Below, piece after piece: positions 14,295-21,578 of a stretch of 49,992 nucleotides of DNA. The position numbers and the translations under genes are program-made. The DNA comes from DYGA01 sp964540695 (GTDB lineage: Bacteria > Patescibacteriota > Patescibacteriia > S139-126): the NCBI GenBank assembly GCA_964540695.1, contig CAZINS010000006.1, forward strand, positions 1 to 49,992, in the 5' to 3' direction. The notes under the pieces were generated by a model. It had not been told where the DNA came from. It did no database searches and worked only from the letters and a program-made list of their open reading frames with translations. Numbering within the stretch: the stretch's first letter is position 1; each line of letters starts with the position of its first letter.

Positions 14295-16326
14295 ATTTTC
14301 ACCACAAATAATAGAAAAAACTCTTCAAATTGTAATAAAAAAACACAACTTTGAACCTGAACATCTAATGAGTACAAGTGGTGAATTTTTCGTCATGACC
14401 CTACGACGTGGTAATAAAAAATTTCTTATCAAAATAAGAAAAAATAAGGGCAGTTTAGCCAGAAAAAAATTTATTAACGAAATCGCTACTATTAAATTCT
14501 TAAATAAAATTTATTCTAAAAAGCTGTTGCTTCCAAAAATTTTTGTTAGTCAAACAAAAACTTCACCTGAATATTTTATCTACGAGTACATAAAAGGCTA
14601 TCCATTAAATAATTTTTATATTTCCATAGGCAAACGTTTAACAGACAAATTTTTACAAACAAACTTTATTGAAATTTTCCATAATTTGCATTTGCTAAAA
14701 ATACCCGCAAATATTGCATTACAAAAAAATACCTTTGTAAATAATTATAAAATTTTTAAGGGCAGTCAGCTTGTTTTAAAAAAATATATTTCCAATCAAC
14801 TTATAAAAAAAATAAATGTTTTACTAATAAATCAAGCTCGTTTTTTTAATAATACACCATTGGTTTTAAGCCATGGCGATATTAATCCTAAAAATATAGT
14901 TTTAAGTAAAAATAAACTAGCTTTAATTGATTGGTCAGAGGTTCATTTAAATAATCAATTGTTTGATTTGAGTAGTTTATATTTATTTGCTTGGAATAGG
15001 CCGGATATAAAAACTGTTATTAAAGATTATATCTTTGGCAACCATCATCAATTAATAAACTCCTATCATTTATTTTTGTTAAATAGATTGATTTTAATAC
15101 CCAAAAATATACAGACTATGGAAAATTCTATTTTGGGGCTGTCCTTAGATAAAAAAAATAAAATTATTCTCCCTGAAACTGAAATAAAACTTAAAAAAAT
15201 AGCCAAACAAGCAATTGCAAATTATATTATTGAAATTGAAAGAATTGTTTGGCATTTAAGCTTATGGCAAAAACCAAATTCCGTTATCAGAGCAATAGAA
15301 ACATTTTATAGTTTTGTTCCCGCCAAAAAATTTGTTTCAGCACACCTAGAAAAGTTTGGATTAAATAAAAATTGGCAATTAAAAAAATTAATCAACCATC
15401 GTTTTGTTGCCAGACAGGGTGACCAAAAACTAATTACTGAATATGTTTTTACCAATGGGCAAAAAAGTAAAATCATCATGGGCAAAATACGTTTAGAAAG
15501 AGGCGACGATCTAGCTAAACAATCCTATCAAATAATAAAAAAACTTTGGCAAGAGCCTGAAGGCAAAGAACTAATTAGTCAACCTTTATATTACTTTGCT
15601 AAACATCATCTTTATATCTATGAAAAAACTTTAGGTGTATCTTTGGCCGATTTAATTGAAAATAAAAAAAATCAAAACACAAAAATTTTAATTCCCCTAA
15701 TCAAACGGTCAGCTGCAATCATGTCAAAGTTACACCAAGTACCAATTAAAAATTTTAGTAAGGTAAATTTTTACAAAAACTATGATCTTACTCAACAATT
15801 AAATTGGTTAGAAAAAAATTTATATAAAAATAAAGAATTTAAAAATAAAAAAAATATTTCTTTACTTAAAAACTTACGAACTCTACAAAAAAAAGTAGTT
15901 AACTGGCGAGCAAACAACCGGGTTTTTATTCATGGTGACTTTCAATTACAAAATTTAATTTTATATAAAAATAAATTACGCTTAATCGACTTTGATAACG
16001 CAGAAATCAACGATCCGTTAATAGATGTTGGTAATTTTTTAAACCAAATTAATTATAAAAATTTACTTTTTAAAAAATCTTATTTTTTACGTCAACTTTT
16101 TTTACAAACTTATCTTAAACAAAACCAACAAGAATTAAATCAAAAAAACACTCGAGTATTAAATTTTTATATAATTATGGGGATTATTAAAAATATCAAT
16201 TTAAATTTTTTAGAAAACAAAAACGATCTAGTAATCTATGATCTTAAAAAAATAAACTATATTTACAATCATTTAACGGTTAACCCCGTAGACAATTTAA
16301 GTACGATAAAAAAAATACTAACGTAA
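14284..16326 (+). CDS. tandem aminoglycoside-phosphotransferase-fold (APH) protein
   Basis: A 680-residue protein made of two APH/choline-kinase-like halves. The first half has S-H-G-D-I-N-P-K-N near 194-202 and L-A-L-I-D-W-S after it. The second has I-H-G-D-F-Q-L-Q-N near 546-554 and L-R-L-I-D-F-D-N. Both keep the catalytic Asp and the metal-binding Asp, so both may be active. This fold includes maltokinases and other sugar kinases, so here it may phosphorylate a glucan-derived sugar. It overlaps the GH57-like gene by 11 bp. Other APH substrates cannot be excluded, and drug resistance is unlikely in this context. Confidence 0.75.
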   Translation: MANKFSPQIIEKTLQIVIKKHNFEPEHLMSTSGEFFVMTLRRGNKKFLIKIRKNKGSLARKKFINEIATIKFLNKIYSKKLLLPKIFVSQTKTSPEYFIYEYIKGYPLNNFYISIGKRLTDKFLQTNFIEIFHNLHLLKIPANIALQKNTFVNNYKIFKGSQLVLKKYISNQLIKKINVLLINQARFFNNTPLVLSHGDINPKNIVLSKNKLALIDWSEVHLNNQLFDLSSLYLFAWNRPDIKTVIKDYIFGNHHQLINSYHLFLLNRLILIPKNIQTMENSILGLSLDKKNKIILPETEIKLKKIAKQAIANYIIEIERIVWHLSLWQKPNSVIRAIETFYSFVPAKKFVSAHLEKFGLNKNWQLKKLINHRFVARQGDQKLITEYVFTNGQKSKIIMGKIRLERGDDLAKQSYQIIKKLWQEPEGKELISQPLYYFAKHHLYIYEKTLGVSLADLIENKKNQNTKILIPLIKRSAAIMSKLHQVPIKNFSKVNFYKNYDLTQQLNWLEKNLYKNKEFKNKKNISLLKNLRTLQKKVVNWRANNRVFIHGDFQLQNLILYKNKLRLIDFDNAEINDPLIDVGNFLNQINYKNLLFKKSYFLRQLFLQTYLKQNQQELNQKNTRVLNFYIIMGIIKNINLNFLENKNDLVIYDLKKINYIYNHLTVNPVDNLSTIKKILT

Positions 16327-16330
16327 AAAA

Positions 16331-16915
16331 ATGAAAAACTCACCTTATCACTTAATATTTGAGGGGGCGGAACTAACAGGAAAAAGTTACGTAATTAGTC
16401 AGGTGTATGACCATTTAGAAAAAAAACATTCTTCAAAAAAATATCCTCTTTTATTGGATGGTTGTTTTTGGATTAATGCTGATATTGGTGTTTTTGGATC
16501 AGAAAAAGGTAGATTGTTGATAGATAATTATCTAGCCTTGGCAAAAAAATTAAAATCTTACAATATTGTTTTTGAAAAATTTCATTTAACTGACCAAGTA
16601 TATTCTTGGTTGTATAGAAGAAAAAATATCAATTATCAAAAAGTTGAGCTGGAACTAAAAAAACTAAATTTTAAAATTATTTTTTTATATATAGATTCAG
16701 ATACTAACCTGTTTAAAAAAAGATTAGCTGACAGGGTTAGTCTATATCCTCACTACAAAAGAATAAAACAAACACCAAAAGATTATATTTACCAACAAGA
16801 AAAATATGAATCTTATCTTAAAAAAACAAAACTTCCTTATTTAAAAATAAATACTTCTGAAATACCAAATAAAAAAATTATTAAACAAATTATAAAATGG
16901 CTGGAAAAAAAATAA
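16331..16915 (+). CDS. P-loop nucleoside/sugar kinase-like protein (thymidylate-kinase fold)
   Basis: A 194-residue P-loop protein with Walker A G-A-E-L-T-G-K-S (12-19), an F-E-K-F-H-L-T-D segment near 78-85 where dNMP kinases have their D-R/substrate motif, and a lid-like K-R-L-A-D-R near 134-139. Size fits the thymidylate kinase/deoxynucleoside kinase group. The position inside the glucan cluster, overlapping the second glycogen synthase by 19 bp, suggests a substrate other than dTMP, but I cannot name it. Confidence 0.6.
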   Translation: MKNSPYHLIFEGAELTGKSYVISQVYDHLEKKHSSKKYPLLLDGCFWINADIGVFGSEKGRLLIDNYLALAKKLKSYNIVFEKFHLTDQVYSWLYRRKNINYQKVELELKKLNFKIIFLYIDSDTNLFKKRLADRVSLYPHYKRIKQTPKDYIYQQEKYESYLKKTKLPYLKINTSEIPNKKIIKQIIKWLEKK

Positions 16916-18333
16916 ATATATTAATGGTGGCAGCGGAACTAAATCCTTTAGCTAAAGTTGGCGGATTAGCTGATGTCATTGGTGCACTTCCTAAAGAATT
17001 AAATAAAATTAAATCCCTATCAGTTAGTTTATGTTTGCCAATGTATGAACACCTGACTTATTTAAAAAAAACCAGTAATTTTGTAAGTGACCTCTCTTTG
17101 CCAAACAGAGAAAAAATTCAAATATATCAAACTTATTTACCTAAAAGTAAAATTAGATTATATCTTTTTTATAATCAAAAACATTTGTCGCGCGGATCAA
17201 TTTATTTACACCCTCATAAACATTCGTCTGATATCAATCAAGTTAGATTCGCCTTTTTTAACTTGGCAGTCATTGAATTTATAAAAAAAATAAAACCAGC
17301 TACTGATTTGTTACATTGTCATGATTGGCATACAGGACTTTTGCCTTATCTAGTAAAGACAGACGAAGCTTTAGCAAAAATTAAAACTTTATATACTATT
17401 CACAACATTGCCAACCAAGGTATATGGAGTACTAAACAAGCAAAAAACAATGGTATTTTTATAAAAAATAATAAAAATAAAATTTTAAATTTCATGGAAA
17501 CAGCTATTATTTACGCTGATCATGTTAATACTGTGAGTGCGAGTTACGCCAAAGAAATTATGACAAAAAAATATGGTTATAATTTATCACCCTTACTAGG
17601 GCGAGTTAAACACAAAGTTAGCGGCATATTAAATGGTATTGACACTATAGAATTTAACCCCGCCACTGACCAAAAAATTGCCAAAAAATTTAATCTACAA
17701 ACAATCAACAACAAAGTTTATAATAAATTAAAATTACAAAAAGAGTTGCAACTTGAAATAAACCCAAATATACCTTTGCTTGGGGTGGTTTCAAGACTTT
17801 ATAAACAAAAAGGTCTGGACTGGTTAGCTGAAATTATTCCCCAATTAAAAAAGCATAAAGTACAAATAGTTGTTTTGGGTACGGGCGATAAACAGTTAGA
17901 AAAGTTATTTAACAATTATAATAAAAAATATGCAGATTTTTTTAGAGCCGTGTTAAATTTTGATATTGTTTTAGCTCAAAAAATTTATGCGTCTAGCGAT
18001 ATATTTTTAGTCCCCTCCCGCTTTGAACCCTGTGGACTCACTCAATTAATAGCTATGCGTTATGGCGCCGTGCCGGTTGTCAGAGCTACGGGCGGATTAA
18101 AAGACACGGTGATACAGTTTAAAAAAACAAAAAACCGCGTTTTAGGTACGGGTTTTTTATTTACCAAAGAATCTAGTCAAGCTTTTTACCAAACAATTCT
18201 TAAGGCTTTAAATTTTTATCAAGACCAGCCCACCTGGAAGCAATTACAAAAAAACTGTTTGCAGCAAAACTTTTCTTGGCAAAAATCAGCTCTTAAATAT
18301 GCTAAGCTTTATAAAAAATTAGTTAAAAAATAA
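16897..18333 (+). CDS. glycogen/starch synthase, GT5 family (copy 2)
   Basis: A 478-residue GT5 enzyme with K-V-G-G-L-A-D-V at 20-27, H-C-H-D-W-H-T-G near 141, T-I-H-N-I-A-N-Q-G near 167, L-N-G-I-D near 246, and S-R-F-E-P-C-G-L-T-Q-L near 374. It differs clearly from copy 1 (K-V-G-G versus K-T-G-G, different middle segments), so this is not a recent duplication. Both synthases look intact. It is followed nine bases later by the GalT-like gene. Confidence 0.9.
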   Translation: MAGKKINILMVAAELNPLAKVGGLADVIGALPKELNKIKSLSVSLCLPMYEHLTYLKKTSNFVSDLSLPNREKIQIYQTYLPKSKIRLYLFYNQKHLSRGSIYLHPHKHSSDINQVRFAFFNLAVIEFIKKIKPATDLLHCHDWHTGLLPYLVKTDEALAKIKTLYTIHNIANQGIWSTKQAKNNGIFIKNNKNKILNFMETAIIYADHVNTVSASYAKEIMTKKYGYNLSPLLGRVKHKVSGILNGIDTIEFNPATDQKIAKKFNLQTINNKVYNKLKLQKELQLEINPNIPLLGVVSRLYKQKGLDWLAEIIPQLKKHKVQIVVLGTGDKQLEKLFNNYNKKYADFFRAVLNFDIVLAQKIYASSDIFLVPSRFEPCGLTQLIAMRYGAVPVVRATGGLKDTVIQFKKTKNRVLGTGFLFTKESSQAFYQTILKALNFYQDQPTWKQLQKNCLQQNFSWQKSALKYAKLYKKLVKK

Positions 18334-18342
18334 TATATTTTT

Positions 18343-19278
18343 ATGTCTATTGTTTATGATCATAAAACAGAAATAAGAAAAGATTATTTTCTAGATCGCT
18401 TTGTTATTATTACACCAGCCAGAACAAAACGTCCACGCGATGTTACCGAAACCTCCCACCGTGAACCTGGCAGAGTGTGCGTATTATGCCCAGCTATGGT
18501 AGAAAAGGATTTAATTGTTGATCGCCTGGGTGGTAAAAAAAATTGGCAAATTATTTCTTTATTAAATAAATTTCCAGCAGTTGCCTTATCAAACCCCAAA
18601 GCTTACGGTCAACAAGAAGTAGTAATAGAAACCCCTATTCATGGACGAGAGCTTGGCGACATGAGTCATCAAGAAATTTTAAAAGTTCTTTCGATGTACC
18701 GTCGTCGAACTAAAAAATTAAGTTCTATAAAAAACATTGAATACATTTTAATTTTTAAAAATATGGGTGGACCGGCTGGTGCTTCACTCTTACACGCTCA
18801 TTCACAAATTTTTGCCAGCAAAAAAACCCCGCCCGATGTTTTTCATGAATTAGACAAAGCCCAAGAATACAAAATCAAACACGGTCGCAGTGTTTATGAA
18901 GACATAATCAAACAAGAAAAAAAATCAGCTCGCTATGTTTGGAGCGACAAAAATATTTTAATTTTTTGTCCCTATGCTTCTTTATATCACTACGAAGTAT
19001 GGCTTTTCCCTTTTAAACAAAGAGACAATATCACCGATCTAACCAAAGGTGAAATGGCATCTTTAGCCAAAGGCATGAAAATGATTTTAGCTAAGCTAAA
19101 CCGCTTTAATATGCCATATAATTTTTTTATGCATCAATCGATTCCTGACCGCAATCAACATTTTTATGTTAAAATACAGCCTCGAGAATCAATTTGGGCC
19201 GGGCTTGAGTTGGGAGCTGGTTTGGTTATCAATTCTATTCCTCCGGAAATAGCAGCTCGTTTTTATCGCAAGAAATAG
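18343..19278 (+). CDS. GalT-like hexose-1-phosphate nucleotidyltransferase
   Basis: A 311-residue HIT-superfamily protein related to galactose-1-phosphate uridylyltransferase. A zinc-type C-V-L-C lies at 46-49, and the active-site H-A-H-S-Q at 151-155 holds the nucleotidylated histidine in the family. A second C-terminal half has H-F-Y-V-K-I-Q-P-R. It could move a nucleotide between glucose-1-P and galactose-1-P, or act as an ADP-glucose phosphorylase, as some GalT relatives do. The cluster has no GlgC, so this gene may handle the synthases' donor sugar (inference). It is the last gene of the cluster and is followed by a terminator. Confidence 0.8.
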   Translation: MSIVYDHKTEIRKDYFLDRFVIITPARTKRPRDVTETSHREPGRVCVLCPAMVEKDLIVDRLGGKKNWQIISLLNKFPAVALSNPKAYGQQEVVIETPIHGRELGDMSHQEILKVLSMYRRRTKKLSSIKNIEYILIFKNMGGPAGASLLHAHSQIFASKKTPPDVFHELDKAQEYKIKHGRSVYEDIIKQEKKSARYVWSDKNILIFCPYASLYHYEVWLFPFKQRDNITDLTKGEMASLAKGMKMILAKLNRFNMPYNFFMHQSIPDRNQHFYVKIQPRESIWAGLELGAGLVINSIPPEIAARFYRKK

Positions 19279-19290
19279 TTTTAATTTTAA

Positions 19291-19332
19291 AAAATAAAAA
19301 CCCTCTTTATGTCGAGGGTTTATTTTTTTTTA
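19291..19332. terminator. bidirectional terminator between galT-like and pgsA-like genes
   Basis: AAACCCTC/GAGGGTTT stem followed by a T-run on the plus strand and an A-rich run on the other. The hairpin overlaps the last codons of the minus-strand gene (stop at 19307). Confidence 0.85.
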
Positions 19333-19879
19333 CTATATTTAAACTATAATTTACAATGGTGCTAATATTTAACACTAGAGTTGTGGCGATAAAAACGGTT
19401 TTAAAAGATGGTTCGGGCATAAACAATCTGCTTGGATTATTGGTAGAGGTTAAATAAAAATAACCAACCAATCCTAATAAGCATAAAATAGAAACGCGAC
19501 CCAAGTTATCTGAAGCTGGCAAATAATCCATATAATAATATGACAAATAACCGCCAACTAACAACACCGAAAAATATGCTAGTGTCCACCAAAATAAAAA
19601 CGGTTCAATCATATTAAAACCGTAAAGATAAATTAAAATAGTAAAAAAAACAATTTTATCTTTAATGGTATCAACCAATCTTCTGGAATAATTTTCTTGA
19701 CCCAATAATCTAGCCAGACCACCGTCTATTAGATCTAACAACAACACCACGGCTGACCATAAATAAAAGTCTAATTGACCAATGGTTTTTATAAGTAATG
19801 GTAGAAAAAACAATCCCAATAAAGTAATGGCTGTGGAAATATTCCAAGGCAACTTTCTCATTTCATAAACAAAGCTCAT
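19307..19879 (-). CDS. CDP-alcohol phosphatidyltransferase-family membrane protein
   Basis: A 190-residue membrane enzyme that would join an alcohol or sugar to a CDP-diacylglycerol-type donor in phospholipid synthesis. The signature is present as D-L-I-D-G-G-L-A-R, eight residues, then R-R-L-V-D-T-I-K-D. This matches D-x2-D-G-x2-A-R-x8-G-x3-D-x3-D except that the glycine is Arg. All four aspartates are kept. About five membrane segments are seen. The start is fixed by AAGGAGGT at 19882-19889, four bases from the ATG. The exact product (PG, PI or other) is not decidable. Confidence 0.8.
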   Translation of the reverse strand: MSFVYEMRKLPWNISTAITLLGLFFLPLLIKTIGQLDFYLWSAVVLLLDLIDGGLARLLGQENYSRRLVDTIKDKIVFFTILIYLYGFNMIEPFLFWWTLAYFSVLLVGGYLSYYYMDYLPASDNLGRVSILCLLGLVGYFYLTSTNNPSRLFMPEPSFKTVFIATTLVLNISTIVNYSLNIVKKNKPST

Positions 19880-19883
19880 GACA

Positions 19884-19889
19884 CCTCCT
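19884..19889 (-). promoter_or_regulatory. strong Shine-Dalgarno of the CDP-alcohol phosphatidyltransferase gene
   Basis: AGGAGG (within AAGGAGGT) four bases before the ATG at 19879. One of only three strong sites noticed in the window. Confidence 0.75.
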
Positions 19890-19933
19890 TGATAAATTTA
19901 ATGTACTAATTTAATGAATAATTTTAGCAAAAA

Positions 19934-20326
19934 TTATCTATTTGTCAAGTTTCTAAAAGCAATTACAAAAATAAATAAGGCCGAGCCTATTATATCCATT
20001 AACAAATCACCCAGGGTGTCTTTTAAACTTAGTTGTAAAAATGAAAAATTATAATAAGTAGAAATTGTTTGGTCCCAGACATATTCTCCCAATTCCCAAA
20101 TTACTCCTAAAAAAATTAAAACGCACATAACTAAAAAATACTTAAGTATTGTCGGTTCAATATATTTTTGAAGTTTATCGTAAATAATAAAACTCAAAAC
20201 CAAACCCGTGCCAACGTGCATAAAAATATCATAGTTAGGGAAGGTTTTATATAAAAAAAATACACCCACTAGGTGAAAAAAAATAATACTAAAAAAAATT
20301 AATAAATAGCTCTTTTTTATAGGCAT
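19934..20326 (-). CDS. small polytopic membrane protein, DUF2238/YjdF-like
   Basis: A 130-residue protein with about four membrane segments. It has H-V-G-T-G near 37-41, W-E-L-G-E-Y-V-W-D near 77-85, and S-L-K-D-T-L-G-D-L-L-M-D near 100-111. This Glu/Asp-bearing W-E-x-x-E...T-x-x-D-x-x-x-D pattern resembles the DUF2238/YjdF and VanZ-like families, of unknown function. The start codon follows directly after the tyrS stop (TAAATG), so it is translated from the tyrS transcript. Confidence 0.6.
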   Translation of the reverse strand: MPIKKSYLLIFFSIIFFHLVGVFFLYKTFPNYDIFMHVGTGLVLSFIIYDKLQKYIEPTILKYFLVMCVLIFLGVIWELGEYVWDQTISTYYNFSFLQLSLKDTLGDLLMDIIGSALFIFVIAFRNLTNR

Positions 20327-21526
20327 TTATTTTATCTGAACAAATTTTCTTTTACCAATTTGTACGACATCTGCTGATTTAAATTGATAATTTTTATCAT
20401 ATTTAAAAATTTTTTGATTATTTATTTTTAAAGCACCTTGTTGTATTAACCTTCTCGCTTCCCCTTTGGATGAACACAGTTGCTCGACAGTTAAAAAATC
20501 CAATAAATTAACATTCTTGTTTTTTAAATTTATTTGTTCTAAGTCGGTGGGCGTGTTTTTTTGTGAAAACACATTGGTAAAATTAGCCGCTGCCTTATCG
20601 GCATCAACTACAGAATGGTAGGTGCTAACCACCGCTTTAGCTAGTTCGATTTTTAGCTCCATTGGGTTTTTGCCTGCAGCTAAATCATTTTTTACTCTCG
20701 CAAGTTGTTTATTATCATACCTAGCCACCAACTCAAAATAAGACAATAAAACATCGTCGGGAATAGACATTATTTTACCAAACTGCTCTGCAGGAGAATC
20801 ATTCAAACCAATGTGGTTACCTAAAGATTGACTCATTTTCATCTTCCCGTCAGTGCCCACTAAAAGTGGCACCGCCACTATGTCTTGTGGCGATTGCCCT
20901 TGTTCTTCTTGCAGGGGACGGGCCTGTAGTTCATTAAATTTTTGATCTAAACCAATTACCGTGACGTCACTCTTAATTTCTACCGAGTCCCAACCTTGCA
21001 ACATGGGGTAAACTGGTTCGTGATAATATATTTCTTTTTTTTGTGCTTGTCTTTTAACAAACATATCTCGTTCTAACATTCTAGCTACTGTAAATTTTGA
21101 TAAAAGTTTAATACCTTTTTCAAAACTCCAACTGTCATACCATTCACTATTATCCCTAACTTCAATCTTATCTATATCCAATATTTTAGCCAGTTGTTTT
21201 ATATAATTTTTAGCCAGTGCTTGTACCTCCTGTTTTTGACGCAAATCTCTGCTTTTTTCTTTATCAGTGGGATCGCCGAAACGACCAGTAAACCCACCTA
21301 TTAAAAAAACTATTTTGTGCCCTAATTCTTGAAATTCTCTTAATTTATGATAAACCACCCCATAACCTAGATGTAAGTCTTGGGAGGTTGGATCTACTCC
21401 GTGTTTAACCCTTAAAACCCGTCCTGACAATAGTTTATTTTTTAAATCCTTCTTTACTAATACTTCGGCGGTGCCTAAAGAAAGTAGAGCTTCTATCTTT
21501 TTTTGATCAGTTGATATTTTTGACAT
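20327..21526 (-). CDS. tyrS: tyrosyl-tRNA synthetase
   Basis: Charges tRNA-Tyr. The 399-residue class I synthetase shows the HIGH-type motif H-L-G-Y (D-L-H-L-G-Y-G near 48-54), the KMSKS loop as K-M-S-Q-S (near 232), and a C-terminal S4-like RNA-binding domain (G-E-A-R-R-L-I-Q-Q-G-A-L-K-I-N). The last K of KMSKS-type loops is lost (K-M-S-Q-S), as in many TyrRS of this subtype. It diverges from the PBP gene across a 52-bp gap with TATAAT-like boxes on both strands. Confidence 0.94.
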   Translation of the reverse strand: MSKISTDQKKIEALLSLGTAEVLVKKDLKNKLLSGRVLRVKHGVDPTSQDLHLGYGVVYHKLREFQELGHKIVFLIGGFTGRFGDPTDKEKSRDLRQKQEVQALAKNYIKQLAKILDIDKIEVRDNSEWYDSWSFEKGIKLLSKFTVARMLERDMFVKRQAQKKEIYYHEPVYPMLQGWDSVEIKSDVTVIGLDQKFNELQARPLQEEQGQSPQDIVAVPLLVGTDGKMKMSQSLGNHIGLNDSPAEQFGKIMSIPDDVLLSYFELVARYDNKQLARVKNDLAAGKNPMELKIELAKAVVSTYHSVVDADKAAANFTNVFSQKNTPTDLEQINLKNKNVNLLDFLTVEQLCSSKGEARRLIQQGALKINNQKIFKYDKNYQFKSADVVQIGKRKFVQIK

Positions 21527-21560
21527 ATTTTACTTCTTTTTTATTATATCTAAATATTGT

Positions 21561-21566
21561 TATAAT
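21561..21566 (+). promoter_or_regulatory. -10 box (TATAAT) before the PBP gene
   Basis: TGTTATAAT lies 13 bp before the PBP start. A minus-strand TATAAT at 21543-21548 could serve tyrS. Confidence 0.4.
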
Positions 21567-21578
21567 AAAAAGAGACCT

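Noticed and set aside
14284..16326. Antibiotic-resistance phosphotransferase
   Set aside because: The APH fold is shared by many kinases; the operon is carbohydrate-related and no resistance partner is present.
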